Source: Gigaspora rosea (taxonomy: Eukaryota; Glomeromycota; Glomeromycetes; Diversisporales; Gigasporaceae). Taken from it: a stretch of 64,000 nucleotides of DNA. This document shows positions 46,600 through 57,053 of the stretch, piece by piece. How positions within the stretch are numbered: the stretch's first letter is position 1; each line of letters opens with the position of its first letter. The notes under the pieces were generated by a model. It worked only from the letters and a program-made list of their open reading frames with translations. It had not been told where the DNA came from and ran no database searches. The stretch is from positions 20,405-84,404 of the forward strand of contig QKWP01001731.1 of NCBI GenBank assembly GCA_003550325.1. The letters are read 5' to 3'. Made by a program: the position numbers and the translations under genes.

Positions 46600-46750
46600 G
46601 GGGAGTAACAAAAATTAGGTGATTTTTTAGGAGGGAGGGGGGTAAAAAAAGTTGAAATTATATATAAGAACCTGACTATTTATATATTAAGAAAGAGGGA
46701 GGGGGGTAGGCCTCTGATAAAAAATAATCAGGTGATTAATGACACTGCCC
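46600..46750. mobile_element. Tourist-like (PIF/Harbinger) MITE, copy 2
   Basis: 151 bp, starts GGGGAGTAACAAAAATTAGG and ends TAATGACACTGCCC, with TAA on both flanks. Inserted at the centre of foldback F copy 2. Very similar to 1646-1797. Confidence 0.9.
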
Positions 46751-46880
46751 TAACGATCTCTGGATCACGTAATCAAATTTGAATGATTTTGGATTCATTA
46801 GAATCGAATCATCGAGAGGATTATTTTGGTAGTTAAATCATCTAAATCGGATCAGTAGATCAAAAGTTATTAATATTTAA

Positions 46881-47410
46881 TTCGTAATTCGCGAGAGATG
46901 TACAGAATTTCTATATATAGAAATGGGGATATTAAATAATAAAAACAATTAATACGTATAATCTGGAGCCAGAATTAAAATTCACAATTCCTGTCAAGCC
47001 AACATCTTTTGTATTGATAACCAAACTGTAGAAACAGGTTTTCTCTTTCTAGTGGTGGTAAAATCATCAAAATTGGGCTAATATATCAAGAGGTATTCTT
47101 ATTTTTGCTTTTGTGGCTATATGAAATTTCTTTGCAGATCTGCAAAGAAATTTCATATGATCACAAAAACAAAAATGAAAATATCTCTTGATATATTAGG
47201 CCAATTTTGATGATTTTACCACCATTAGAAAGAAAAAACTTGCCTCTATAGTTTGGTTAGCAATACAAAAGATGTTAACTTGACAGGAATTGAGAAATTT
47301 TAATTCCGGCTCTAGATTATCGGTATTAATTATTTTTATTATATTTAATATCCCCACATGTATATATAGTATTACTATAGTAATTCTTTCCATCTCTCAC
47401 GAATTACTAA
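46881..47410. mobile_element. 530-bp palindromic foldback MITE
   Basis: TTCGTAATTCGCGAGAGATG at the left and the inverse of CATCTCTCACGAATTACTAA at the right, flanked by TTAA (or TA). The arms mirror each other to the centre, where GAAATTTCTTTGCAGATCTG and its inverse meet at about 47124-47155. Ends resemble those of 41648-41992. The 65-codon minus frame inside has no family resemblance. Confidence 0.85.
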
Positions 47411-47454
47411 TTAAAGATTATATTATATAATTTTTATATATAATAATAATACGA

Positions 47455-47611
47455 CAGGGTAAAACCTGAGTTGTAAAATAGTGAAACCTGCTATGATCAT
47501 CACGTGAGGGTGAAATCTGCTTTTCTATAATAAAAAACATAAAACACGAATTTCACCCTAACCTGATCTACAAAGTGGATTTCACTATTTTGCAACTCAG
47601 GTTTCACCCTA
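47455..47611. mobile_element. 157-bp palindromic MITE (AGGGTRAAACC ends)
   Basis: AGGGTAAAACCTGAGTTGTA and the inverse TGCAACTCAGGTTTCACCCT are TIRs, extended by AAAATAGTGAAA/TTTCACTATTTT. No clear target duplication. Confidence 0.7.
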
Positions 47612-47680
47612 TTCTATAATAATTATATACTATATCTGATATATATATATAATATATATAATATATATAACCTAACTTTA

Positions 47681-47727
47681 GGCCTGACCCCACCCCCTAA
47701 AAAATCAGGTAATTAATGACACCTCCC
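47681..47727. mobile_element. Harbinger MITE fragment
   Basis: GGCCTGACCCCACCCCC, then AAAATCAGGTAATTAATGAC and ACCTCCC followed by TTA, matches the right end of the Tourist-like family. The left part is lost. Confidence 0.5.
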
Positions 47728-48089
47728 TTAAACATTAAACCATCCCACAATTATGATCGATTATTCCTTTCTAAAATATATTTCAAAATTGAATGAATTT
47801 TTTTTGTTAAAACTTTATTTTAAAAAAAAGTTCATTCAAATTGGTCTACTAAATGCCAAGATAATTGCAAAAAACTATTTTTTGTTTTTCAAATTTCAAG
47901 AGTTTTTGTTTAAATTCATAAAATAGGATCCTTGTACTACTGTAGATTCCAAAAATAAGCTACCTTTTTTTGTATAATTTTGAGTAAAAAAACTAGAGTA
48001 GCTTATTTTCAAAAGTTATGACTTTTTAAGAAATTTGAACTTAATAGAGAAATAGCTTATTTTATTTTTGTATTATAAACCCAGAATTA

Positions 48090-48733
48090 TCTCTTAGATT
48101 GTAACACAGGCAAATTTGCCTGTGTATTTTAAAATTTTTAATAAAATTTTAAATATTGATTTTAGCCATATCTTTTCCAAGTAAAAAATATTCTTTAAGT
48201 TTTGTTTTAGTAACTTTGTTATAAAATTTTTTTAAAATCATTAGAAAACTTTAATATAATAAATGTTTAAAGTTCTTGTATTGGCATTTTTACTATTAAA
48301 ATTTTTCTTTAGATTTTTTCAAATTTTATATGTTCCCGTCTATAAAAAAAATCTTTACTTCTAATACAAGTCTTAATTTTTACAAGTAAATCATTAAAGT
48401 TGCAATAATGAAAGTTATCATCCTTTATATAAACTACAATATTGTCTTAAGAACTATAGTTCTAAAACTAAAACTAAATAAGATCGCAGAAAAATTGTAA
48501 TAAAATTTTTTAAAAAAATTTTTTCTTAAAATTATCTATTTTCAGCTTATATGTAACTATAATTTATTTTCTTATAATATAAAAACTAATTTTGCAAAAA
48601 AGTAATCCTTATTTTCAAATATAATTGTACAAAGTTTTATTTAATTATTTTAGTATTTTAAAAAAGTAAATCAGAGCTAAAAAAGTGCAAAAACACAGGC
48701 AAATTTGCCTGTGTTCTACTACAATCTAAGGGA
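48090..48733. mobile_element. TCCCTTA-ended MITE with subterminal hairpin, copy 2
   Basis: TCTCTTAGATTGTA at the left and TACAATCTAAGGGA at the right, with TA on both flanks. Both subterminal hairpins read ACACAGGCAAATTTGCCTGT followed by GT. This copy has no insert, so it shows the target of the 29698 element. Confidence 0.85.
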
Positions 48734-48779
48734 TAAATTATATATTCTTTTTGTTTATTTGGATTTATAAATTCAAAGC

Positions 48780-49755
48780 CAAGTACTAATATTGGTTTTT
48801 ACACGTATAAAGGTCAACCTTTTCCTATATTTTGGGAACTTCTTTATATATTCGACACACAAGCCAGAAGCGTCAGTTGTGCAAGATAACTAGCAGTAGG
48901 TGCCCTTGGTACAAGAAATTCTGGTGGAAGTTCTCTTTCATCGACGAAGATATTTCAGCTTGGCTAGGCGGTGAACTAAAAAATAAGTTTCTCAACACTC
49001 TCTCTAAGGTTTTTTGGTTACAAAAACACTTTCAACCGTATACCCACTACCATATTCTCGCTTGACGCAGTTTTTCTGGAATTTGTGACGAAAAGTGGGA
49101 AATCCGGCATACCCCCTCCAAAAGATCAGCATTGTTGTTCCTATCCTAATTAGGAAGAAAGCATGCAAGTTGATAAACAGGAATGGACGTGTAATGAAAC
49201 GTGGCACAATGGAGTAGGCAGATCTGCGAAACTAAATTCCAGAACGTTCTTTTGTTTCTTTTATGTACATATAATACTTTGGCGAGGTGTTTCCTTGCGC
49301 AGTATTATATAATTTTTATAAATAGTCAGAATCGTTTTTTTCTTTCTTTTGTTTTTTTCTTTTTCTGCTTTCCCGTGTCAGGATTAGCTTCTTTTCTTTG
49401 TTTTTTCTTTTTTATATTGGTTTTTTTCTTTTTGTATAGTTCGTTTTCTTGGTAGTTTCTTTTTACTTTCCCCCTTTTTCATTTGCCCTTTATGAAGAAG
49501 GAAGAATTTAAGGAAAGGAGTACGATCCTGACATGGCATTAGCAACCCGGTCAGTGATGTTTGGGAATCAAGTCTCAACAAGCATTGGGACCCCGACAGA
49601 AACAAATTTGTAAAATGGCAGGTCGCCTGTTGTATCGAGTGAGTCTTTATTTGGGTGTAATTTGGTATACTGTATACGTACTTCGGTACAGACACCAGTC
49701 ACTAGGCATTTACGAATAAATAAAGGCAGGATCGTCCAGATATAAAAAAAAAAAA
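48780..49755 (+). mobile_element. Poly(A) retrocopy of unknown source
   Basis: A 0.98-kb segment, richer in GC than its flanks, ending with ATAAATAAAGG at about 49719 and a poly(A) run at 49744-49755. It is flanked by the perfect 13-bp duplication ATAAATTCAAAGC (48767-48779 and 49756-49768). It was therefore reverse-transcribed and inserted by LINE machinery. No protein family is recognisable: frames such as CPWYKKFWWKFSFIDEDISA are short. It has no tRNA-like head. It could be a 5'-truncated LINE 3' end or a processed copy of a host transcript. Confidence 0.7.
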
Positions 49756-49806
49756 ATAAATTCAAAGCAAATCCAATTTATTTTTTTTATATTGATATAC
49801 AGATAA

Positions 49807-49964
49807 GGGCGCTGACATTTATTAAGTAATATTTTAAGGGTGGGGGTTAAGAAAAATCTTACCTTAGTTAAATTTGATTGGCTAAAATTCTATTTATAGA
49901 TCTTACCTGGGGGTGGGGTAAGCCCCTATAGTAAATGGATATTAGGTAATAAATGTCAGTGCTC
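49807..49964. mobile_element. Tourist-like MITE, second subfamily
   Basis: GGGCGCTGACATTTATTA at the left and the inverse of AATAAATGTCAGTGCTC at the right, with TAA on both flanks. 158 bp. The ends resemble the GGGCAGTGTCATTAAT end of the main Harbinger MITE family. Confidence 0.85.
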
Positions 49965-51145
49965 TAAGTATGGCTTTTTTTTTAATTAAATTATTATTAT
50001 TTTTTTTAAATTATTGAAATTAACTTATTGTCATTAACTTATCACTTCACTGAAACTATAAAAAAATTGAAAATATTATTATTATATATTAATTATGTTT
50101 TTATTATATTTTAAAAAACGTTATAATTACTAGTTATAAGTTAATAATAATAATATAAATAATATATATTAAAACTGTTTTAGTAATATTAATAAAAACA
50201 TTTTTAAAACATTATTAAACTAAATAAATTTCATATTTATAGTATAATATAAATATTTATATTATATAAATATATCATATTATAATATATTTTATAATAT
50301 TAAATATAATATAAATAAAACAAATCAATAATATAATGATTTAGACAAATGTGTTTACCCCAAAATCTCGCAAAAAAGATTTTTTGTTAAAATACGAAGG
50401 ATGGTTTCATAAGCAAAATTACGAGATATAAGCATTTTTTAAAAATAATTTTGGTTTAAAAAATATTTTTAAAAAACTTATTTTAATATATTTTTAAAAT
50501 ATAATAATAATGTTTTTATAATATTTTTAATAATATTAAAATAATGTTTTAAAAATATTTTAAAAAAATTATTTAAATTTTTTTTTAAAATATAATAATA
50601 ATATTTTTACAATATTTTTAATAATGTATTAAAAACATTTTTAAAAGTTTATTTTAAGTTATTTTTAAATAATAATAATAATGTTTTTATAATAATTTTA
50701 TAATATTTTTAAAACAGATTTAAATTTTTATTTTATTTTTAAAATTTTTATTATATTATTAATATATTATAAAAATATTATTAAAATATTTTTTTATATA
50801 AAAGCATATTTATTATATTTTCAAAATATTATTATTTTATTATAAAAACATACCGGTATATACTTTTTTTTAAGTTTCAGTAAAGCAGGTTGGGTTATAA
50901 TCTGAAGCCAACCTGATTTATTTTTTTTAAAAATATCAATATATAGATATGTACACTTATCGTTATTGTTTATTTAACTTATCAGGTTATTATTTACTTA
51001 TCATTTTTATTTTGTTTTTATTTATTTTATTTTTTTATTTTATTTTTTATTTTATTTATTTTATTTTTATTTATATTTTTTTTAAATTTCATTTTTATTT
51101 TTTTAATTAATTATTATTTTTATTTTTTTATTTACAAATTAAATT
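49965..51145. other. Very AT-rich low-complexity stretch with the shared MITE core
   Basis: Mostly A/T runs with no gene. Near 50355-50450, AAAATCTCGCAAAAAAGATT, then GGATGGTTTCATAAGCAAAA and TTACGAGATATAAGC, matches the core found in the MITEs at 32812 and 52688. Confidence 0.5.
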
Positions 51146-52562
51146 AGGGAAATTATAGGCATCTTCCGCGAGAGATATATCTTCCTAGGTGATATATCTC
51201 CTACCCGGCGTACCAATGCCAGATCAGGGGTTGGTTCATCCCCGTAAAATAGATAAGTAGATTTTCTTTTTCTGTATTTTTTTTTGTTTATCTAGTATTG
51301 TTTTGCTTCTTTTTTTTTTTTTTGCATTTACTGATTTTTTTTTTTTGCCATTTTTCAGTTTTGTTGCCATCATTGGTTTCGTTGTTGTTGGTGTCGTTGC
51401 TAGTTGGTGCCTTTGCCGTTGTCATCTCAAGTGTCATTGCAAGTGTCATTGTATGCTTTTTTTCTTTTGATTTTGCTGTTGGAGCCTTAGTACTGGAGAG
51501 TAAGTTTTTTATCTTGGGGCTTTTTTTTTCTTATATATTTCTTTTTTTTTTGGGTATGTTTTCGTCGTTGGAGCCGTTGTTACTGGGTCGCCATTTTCAG
51601 ATAAGTTTTTCGTCTTGGGTTTTTTTTGTTTCTTTTTTTTTTTTATATATTTCTCTCCTTTCAGGCGTGATTTCGCCATTGCTTGTTTTTTTTTTTATTT
51701 AGGTACTAACGCTTCTCTTTTTTCAGATACGATTTCGCCATTAAAGCCGGCATTAGTAAAACTATTGGGGTTGTCGTTTTTGGGTACGTTTTTCATTTTG
51801 GGTATTAATTTTTTTTTTCTATAAGTTATATTTCTTTTCTTTTAGATGTGATTTCGCTGTTGGAACCGTCACTACTAGAGTTATTAGAATTACTGTTTTT
51901 GGGTAAGTTTTCTTTTTGGGGCTGTTGTTTATATATATATATATATATTTGGTACTAACCTTTTCTTTTTTCAGGTGTAATTTCACTATTGGAACAGCAT
52001 TACTAAAACCATTGAAGTCGCTATTTTTTAGTACGTTTTCGTTTTGGAACCGTTAATTTGGTTTTGTTTTTTTTTACTAATTCTTTTTTCTTTCAGATGT
52101 GATTTTACCATTGGCCATCATTACTAGAGTTATTGAAGTTGTCGTTTCAGTGTGACCTCGTTGTGCTGTTGACATTTTGTTGTGTGCTGTTTGTTGTTCG
52201 TTCCTTGTTGGGTTTGTGATGGTGCTTTTTGTTATACTGTATATATCTTTTTTTCTGTTAATAAATTCGGTTATGCTTCTATTACGTTTTTTTTAATAAA
52301 TTTGATATGATTTCATCATTCGTTACACTTGTCTTTTTTTTTAATTCGTTATTAATTACACTTTATTGTGTATGCTACGCGATCAAATTTGATCAGGCAA
52401 ACGAATTTTGTCCGAAGTTGATTGGTAAAATAAAGGTCTGAGTAGTACAAATAGGCATAGCTTGAGTAGTACTTCAGAATGATATTCACAGGTTTTGATT
52501 GATTGGATATATATTTCCCGCAGAAAGATATATCTCTCACGAGAGATGTCTAAAAGCACCAT
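51146..52562. mobile_element. Element with CATCTYYCGNGAGAGATATATC ends carrying an exon-like array
   Basis: Left TAGGCATCTTCCGCGAGAGA then TATATCTT, right inverse TAGACATCTCTCGTGAGAGA then TATATCTT. The target duplication is unclear (possibly ATTA). The interior is T-rich on the plus strand and includes the tandem array at 51470-52150. No transposase seen. Confidence 0.55.
51470..52150 (+). repeat. Tandem array of 57-nt exon-like blocks between GT-AG-like spacers
   Basis: About seven degenerate units. The clearest blocks are 51727-51783, 51846-51902 and about 51975-52030. Each follows TTTTCAG or TTTTAG and ends TTTTTGG before GTACGTTTT or GTAAGTTTT. The blocks begin GATGTGATTTCGC-like sequence and contain TTGGAACCGTCACTACTAGA. 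The spacers are 62-72 nt and T-rich. Two blocks are exactly 57 nt, a multiple of three. Sense translation is Leu-rich (VISLLEPSLLELLELLFLG); the antisense reads Ser/Asn-rich. Confidence 0.5.
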
Positions 52563-52687
52563 TAAATTAAGTTGTTTTTAATTTTAATTTTTTTTTATTT
52601 TATTTTAGTTTAATTTTTTATAATTTTATAAAAATTTTTTTACTTTTTTTTATTTATAATTTTTTTTGCTTTTTATTTTATGGATTA

Positions 52688-53013
52688 AGTTATATGTGAC
52701 ACATGTGATAATATCACCTGTAGATCACCTCTGTATCGATAAAGTTTAGTTTTTGTTAGTTTAGGATTAGGGTGAGCATCTAGGTTTAGGGTCAGGGTTT
52801 GGGGTATATAGTGAAATCGCTCAAGGAAAACTTTTTGTTAGAGCACGGAAAGTGGTTTCCTATGCAGATTTTGAGTAATAAGTGATTTTTGTTGTTTTTT
52901 GATAAAATGAAGGTTTGTTTTGAATTTTCTGATCGTGTTACATTATACGAGATCCTGAAATCTGATTGGTTTGGTGATACATAAGCCGCTGTCGCTTATG
53001 TGACAAATAACTT
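52688..53013. mobile_element. TA-inserted MITE with the shared core, left copy
   Basis: AGTTATATGTGACACATGTG and the inverse of CTTATGTGACAAATAACT, with TA on both flanks. The interior holds the core: GGATTAGGGTGAGCATC, GTGAAATCGCTCAAGGAAAA, AAGTGGTTTCCTATGCAGAT. Confidence 0.7.
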
Positions 53014-53632
53014 TACTCTATTTTATAATATTTTTTGGTTTAAATTTAGAAAAAATATGTTTGTCACTAGTGGTAATAGTTATTAAAGTATGATTGACCA
53101 ATTAGATTATATAATATTATGATCAAAACAAAAACAAAGTATCAAACTTATGATAACAATCACTGATATTGAATATTTCTCTAACATTACGTAACTATTT
53201 TATTTTTTATTTTTTTATTTTATTTTAGAACTGGGCCTAAACAAAATTTTAATTTTCGAATAAATTTAGCCATTTCCATTTCATCACTCTTTTCCTCGAT
53301 ATTCCAGTACTAGTTACATATTCTTTCTATCACTCGTTAATAGTAAGTTTTTTATCTTCTGCAGTTTTATCGATTTTATCTTTTTTAGATTCTATATTTA
53401 CTAACTTATGGTATTCATAAATTTCAAATCCACCCTTATCAAATAATCATTAAAATTGCCTTCAAGCACTAATTATCAGTAATCTTTGGGACCGTGCTTT
53501 TGTTCATGAAAGATATGCTTACAAGGGAGCATATATTTGTGAAAAAAAGGCAGTGGTACTCAAATAACATTAAACTAAGCAATTTCTTCCTCTTTTTTAC
53601 TCTATTATTGGTAGCAAAAATTTCACTGACTA

Positions 53633-54903
53633 TTAATTATTGAATTGGAAAAAGGAACTTATAAATTTTCTTAAAGGTGTCATTATTAATGACAGGGGAC
53701 AAAATTTTTTAACACAAAATTCAAATGCAACATAATTTGAGTCTAAGTATTTTTTCAAGTTAAGCACAACAATCTTATCATATGTGCCAATTAAACTATA
53801 TTGAGAAGAGAGCATTCTCTTTAACTTGCTATGATATGATTCCAAAGCATTTATTAATGTTATTTACAAAAGTAACAGAGAATGTTAAAGGGCCCAAAGT
53901 ACCTATTGGTAAGTATTTTTCGAATAGTACCTTGTAATATATTTTTTAATAGAAGGGAGAAAATATTCATTAATTGATTTTTGGACAAACATTTCACAAC
54001 CAATTTTTGTTTACTTGTGCATGGCTTGAATCATCTTGTTCTAAGTTTTTGTATCATAGATTTTATTCATCCAAGCCTGCATAACATATATGATGCAGAA
54101 AATAATTTCATATTCCTGTTCACCTTTCTGAAGACCTGGAAAAGCTGCCATAATGCTTCTAGCTTCTACACTACTTTGGTTTAATAGAAAGAAATGAATG
54201 GGTTTTTCAAGGACTACAAAGTCGCTGCATTATCGTCAATATTTCTGTAATTGTATTGCTATCTTTATTACTAGCAAAAAATTACTACTAAAGTCCCAAT
54301 AGCCATATTTATCCCAAATATACAATGTAAACAAATGCCAGTCATATTTATTTGGTTTGTTTATAGAATCTATAAAAGTTAACCATCTATACTTTTGAAG
54401 CTTTTTGAGTTGCTTTGGATGTGCAAAAACAAGACTGTGAGTAAATTGGTAATGAATTCTATACAATTCAATTTGATAACTCTCTTTTTCTAAGAACAAA
54501 GTCATATTCCGTATATATTGAGTTAAATTAGAAATACCAATTAAATAAGTATTTTAAAAACCATGGGCTTTATACTTTATATTGGCGACTTTCTTCTATT
54601 TTAATTTCTTTATACTCATGCCAAGATCCAACTTTTCATTTGTATACTCCTTAATTGCACTAACTATTGCAGACAAAATAATTCTTAATCGCTTCCTTTT
54701 CTACTAAAACTCAAACAGCTTAGAATTGTTTTAATTTTTTATTTTCTTCTAACTCATATGCATAATCAAAGGAGCCTTGAAAACGGTCAACATGTACTTT
54801 TTGTATAGTAACAAACCATATTACTTTTATTTTTGCAAAATATAAATTTGTCTCTTGAACCTTTGTTTCACATTTGGAGCATTCTTTTTGCGTGTGCTTG
54901 ATT
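53633..54903 (-). pseudogene. MULE transposase remnant, left copy
   Basis: Minus-strand pieces in transposase order: KHTQKECSKCETKVQETNLY and YFAKIKVIWFVTIQKVHVDR near 54900-54770; WLTFIDSINKPNKYDWHLFT with LYIWDKYGYWDF at 54505-54236, which fits the first catalytic Asp region of MULE transposases; and ESYHSKLKRMLSSQYSLIGT at 53845-53633, the usual C-terminal motif. Stops and shifts separate them, and the other catalytic residues are not recoverable. No long MULE TIRs were found, so only an internal fragment remains. Confidence 0.75.
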
Positions 54904-55334
54904 TAAAGAGTTTATTAAAGTAGCATACAAAGGTTTTCTATAATTTCTATTAACATGATTCTTAGACCTATATTTCACTTAAATGTTTGTGACTAAAGGT
55001 TACCATTTTGTATCAAATTTGTTCACTGGTACTTCGGATGGCTATTGAACATTAAAAAGTAATGTGCGTCTTTGGTTAGGCATAAAACTTGTGGTTAAAT
55101 ATGTTGTGAAGGCATCTGGTAAAGTAGTTTGTTCAAAAAATAATCAATACTCGATGTTTGCTATAAGAGGTCTTGTCCAAAATTCAGAAAATATTTGCTA
55201 TAGAAAGTCTATATTTATTACTTGGGAAGAATTTTTTTTACTAAAAGTTTCTATTACTTTTTTTTTTTTTATAACTTGAATATAAGGGCTGTATTATTAA
55301 TCACCTGATTATTTTTTATTAGAGGCCTACCTCC

Positions 55335-55611
55335 TAGGGTTCCTCAAATTTAAATCAAATCAAATATTGGATCAATTTGAATTTGATCAAATCAAATTGA
55401 CCCTGATTTGAATTTGATTTGATTCAAATATTTGAATTTGAATTTGATTTGAATTTGAATTTTTAATAGTAATTTTCAAATCAAATCAAATATTTGTCAA
55501 ATCAAATCAAATTTGGCCATATTTGAATTTGATCAAATCAAATATAGTCAAATTTGAATTTGAATTTGATCAAATATTTGATTCAAATATTTGAAGATCA
55601 AATCAAATTGC
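55335..55611. mobile_element. hAT MITE of AATCAAAT repeats, cut at the undetermined base
   Basis: Starts TAGGGTTCC as at 58756 but lacks its last nine bases (GGAACCCTA) and right target duplication because the sequence changes at the N (55612). Confidence 0.9.
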
Positions 55612-55612
55612 N
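55612..55612. other. Undetermined base (N) at a sequence junction
   Basis: The only N in the window. It coincides exactly with the point where the left duplication copy stops and unrelated minisatellite sequence begins, so it probably marks a contig join or an unresolved gap. Confidence 0.9.
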
Positions 55613-55614
55613 AA

Positions 55615-55916
55615 ATCACAAACACAAAAAAGGAGAGAAAGTCCAAATCACCATTCCCGAAGAAGAACAAACACAAGAAAGGAAGAAAAGTTTAAGCACC
55701 AAACCCGACAAGAACAAACATAAGAAAGGTGAGAAAGTCCAAAGCACCAAGCCGGCGAAGAACAAACACAAGAAAGAAGAGAATGTCCAAAGCACCATTA
55801 CTGACGAAGCACTAATAAAAGTAAGTCCAAATCACCAATCCCGGAGAAGCACAAACACAAGAAAGGAGAGAAATTCTAAATCACCATTTCCGGAGAAGCA
55901 CAAACCTACAAAATAA
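55615..55916 (+). repeat. Coding-like 48-51-bp minisatellite (Lys-rich repeat protein fragment)
   Basis: Five to six units of GAACAAACACAAGAAAGGAG plus AGAAAGTCCAAATCACCA-type sequence. Read on the plus strand it gives KNKHKKGEKVQSTKPAKNKH-like repeats, ending at a TAA at 55914-55916. Two units are shifted in frame relative to the others. Its start is lost at the N. It could be the 3' exon of a host gene with a basic repeat tail, or a non-coding minisatellite. Base composition is richer in GC than the flanks. Confidence 0.4.
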
Positions 55917-56108
55917 TGTTAGTGAAATAAAAAAAAAAAAACAAGAAAAGAAAGCTACTTATTATAAGCATAAAACTAAAGTAGATTTTTAGAGTTAGAG
56001 TTAGAGTTTAGAGTTTAAAGAATTTAGAGTTTAATGCTTATTAGGGTTAGATTAGTGTTTATTTATTACTGTATTACTGTATTACGATAGATTTTATTAA
56101 AAGGATTA

Positions 56109-56434
56109 AGTTATATGCGACGCATGTGATAATGTCACCTGTAGATCACCTCTTTATTAATAAAGTTTTGTTTTTGTTAGTTTAGGGTTAGGGTAAGCAC
56201 CTAGGTTTAGGGTCAGGGTTTGGGGTATATAGTGAAATCGCTCAAGGAAAACTTTTTGTTAGAGCACGGAAAGTGGTTTCCTATGCAGATTTTGAGTAAT
56301 AAGTGATTTTTGTTGTTTTTTGATAAAATGAAGGTTTGTTTTGAATTTTCTGATCGTGTTACATTATACGAGATCCTGAAATCTGATTGGTTTGGTGATA
56401 CATAAGCCGCTGTCGCTTATGTGACAAATAACTT
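56109..56434. mobile_element. TA-inserted MITE with the shared core, right copy
   Basis: Counterpart of 52688-53013; its first ~100 bases differ at about ten sites, for example AGTTATATGCGACGCATGTG. Confidence 0.7.
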
Positions 56435-57053
56435 TACTCTATTTTATAATATTTTTTGGTTTAAATTTAGAAAAAATATGTTTGTCACTAGTGGTAATAG
56501 TTATTAAAGTATGATTGACCAATTAGATTATATAATATTATGATCAAAACAAAAACAAAGTATCAAACTTATGATAACAATCACTGATATTGAATATTTC
56601 TCTAACATTACGTAACTATTTTATTTTTTATTTTTTTATTTTATTTTAGAACTGGGCCTAAACAAAATTTTAATTTTCGAATAAATTTAGCCATTTCCAT
56701 TTCATCACTCTTTTCCTCGATATTCCAGTACTAGTTACATATTCTTTCTATCACTCGTTAATAGTAAGTTTTTTATCTTCTGCAGTTTTATCGATTTTAT
56801 CTTTTTTAGATTCTATATTTACTAACTTATGGTATTCATAAATTTCAAATCCACCCTTATCAAATAATCATTAAAATTGCCTTCAAGCACTAATTATCAG
56901 TAATCTTTGGGACCGTGCTTTTGTTCATGAAAGATATGCTTACAAGGGAGCATATATTTGTGAAAAAAAGGCAGTGGTACTCAAATAACATTAAACTAAG
57001 CAATTTCTTCCTCTTTTTTACTCTATTATTGGTAGCAAAAATTTCACTGACTA

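Larger units (their letters stand above)
45489..46875. repeat. Foldback element F, copy 2 (interrupted twice)
   Basis: Left arm TTAAATATTAATAACTTTTG and right arm CAAAAGTTATTAATATTTAA pair, as do inner arms around CTACCAAAATGATCCTCTCG and its inverse. The left arm is broken by SINE copy d (45509-46424, with TSD) and the centre by a Harbinger MITE (46600-46750). Same family as 9885-10216 and 59279-59606. Confidence 0.75.
52684..55611. repeat. 2.9-kb direct duplication, left copy
   Basis: Matches 56105-59032 at an offset of 3,421 bases. The first ~105 bases differ at about ten positions; in the remaining ~2.8 kb I saw one difference (55475 versus 58896). It contains a MITE (52688-53013), a decayed MULE transposase, the start of a Harbinger MITE (55286) and a hAT MITE cut short at an undetermined base (55612). 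Confidence 0.95.

Noticed and set aside
51298-51824. 134- and 69-codon hydrophobic ORFs
   Set aside because: T-rich sequence reads as Phe/Leu in any frame; the exon-like array is the better description.
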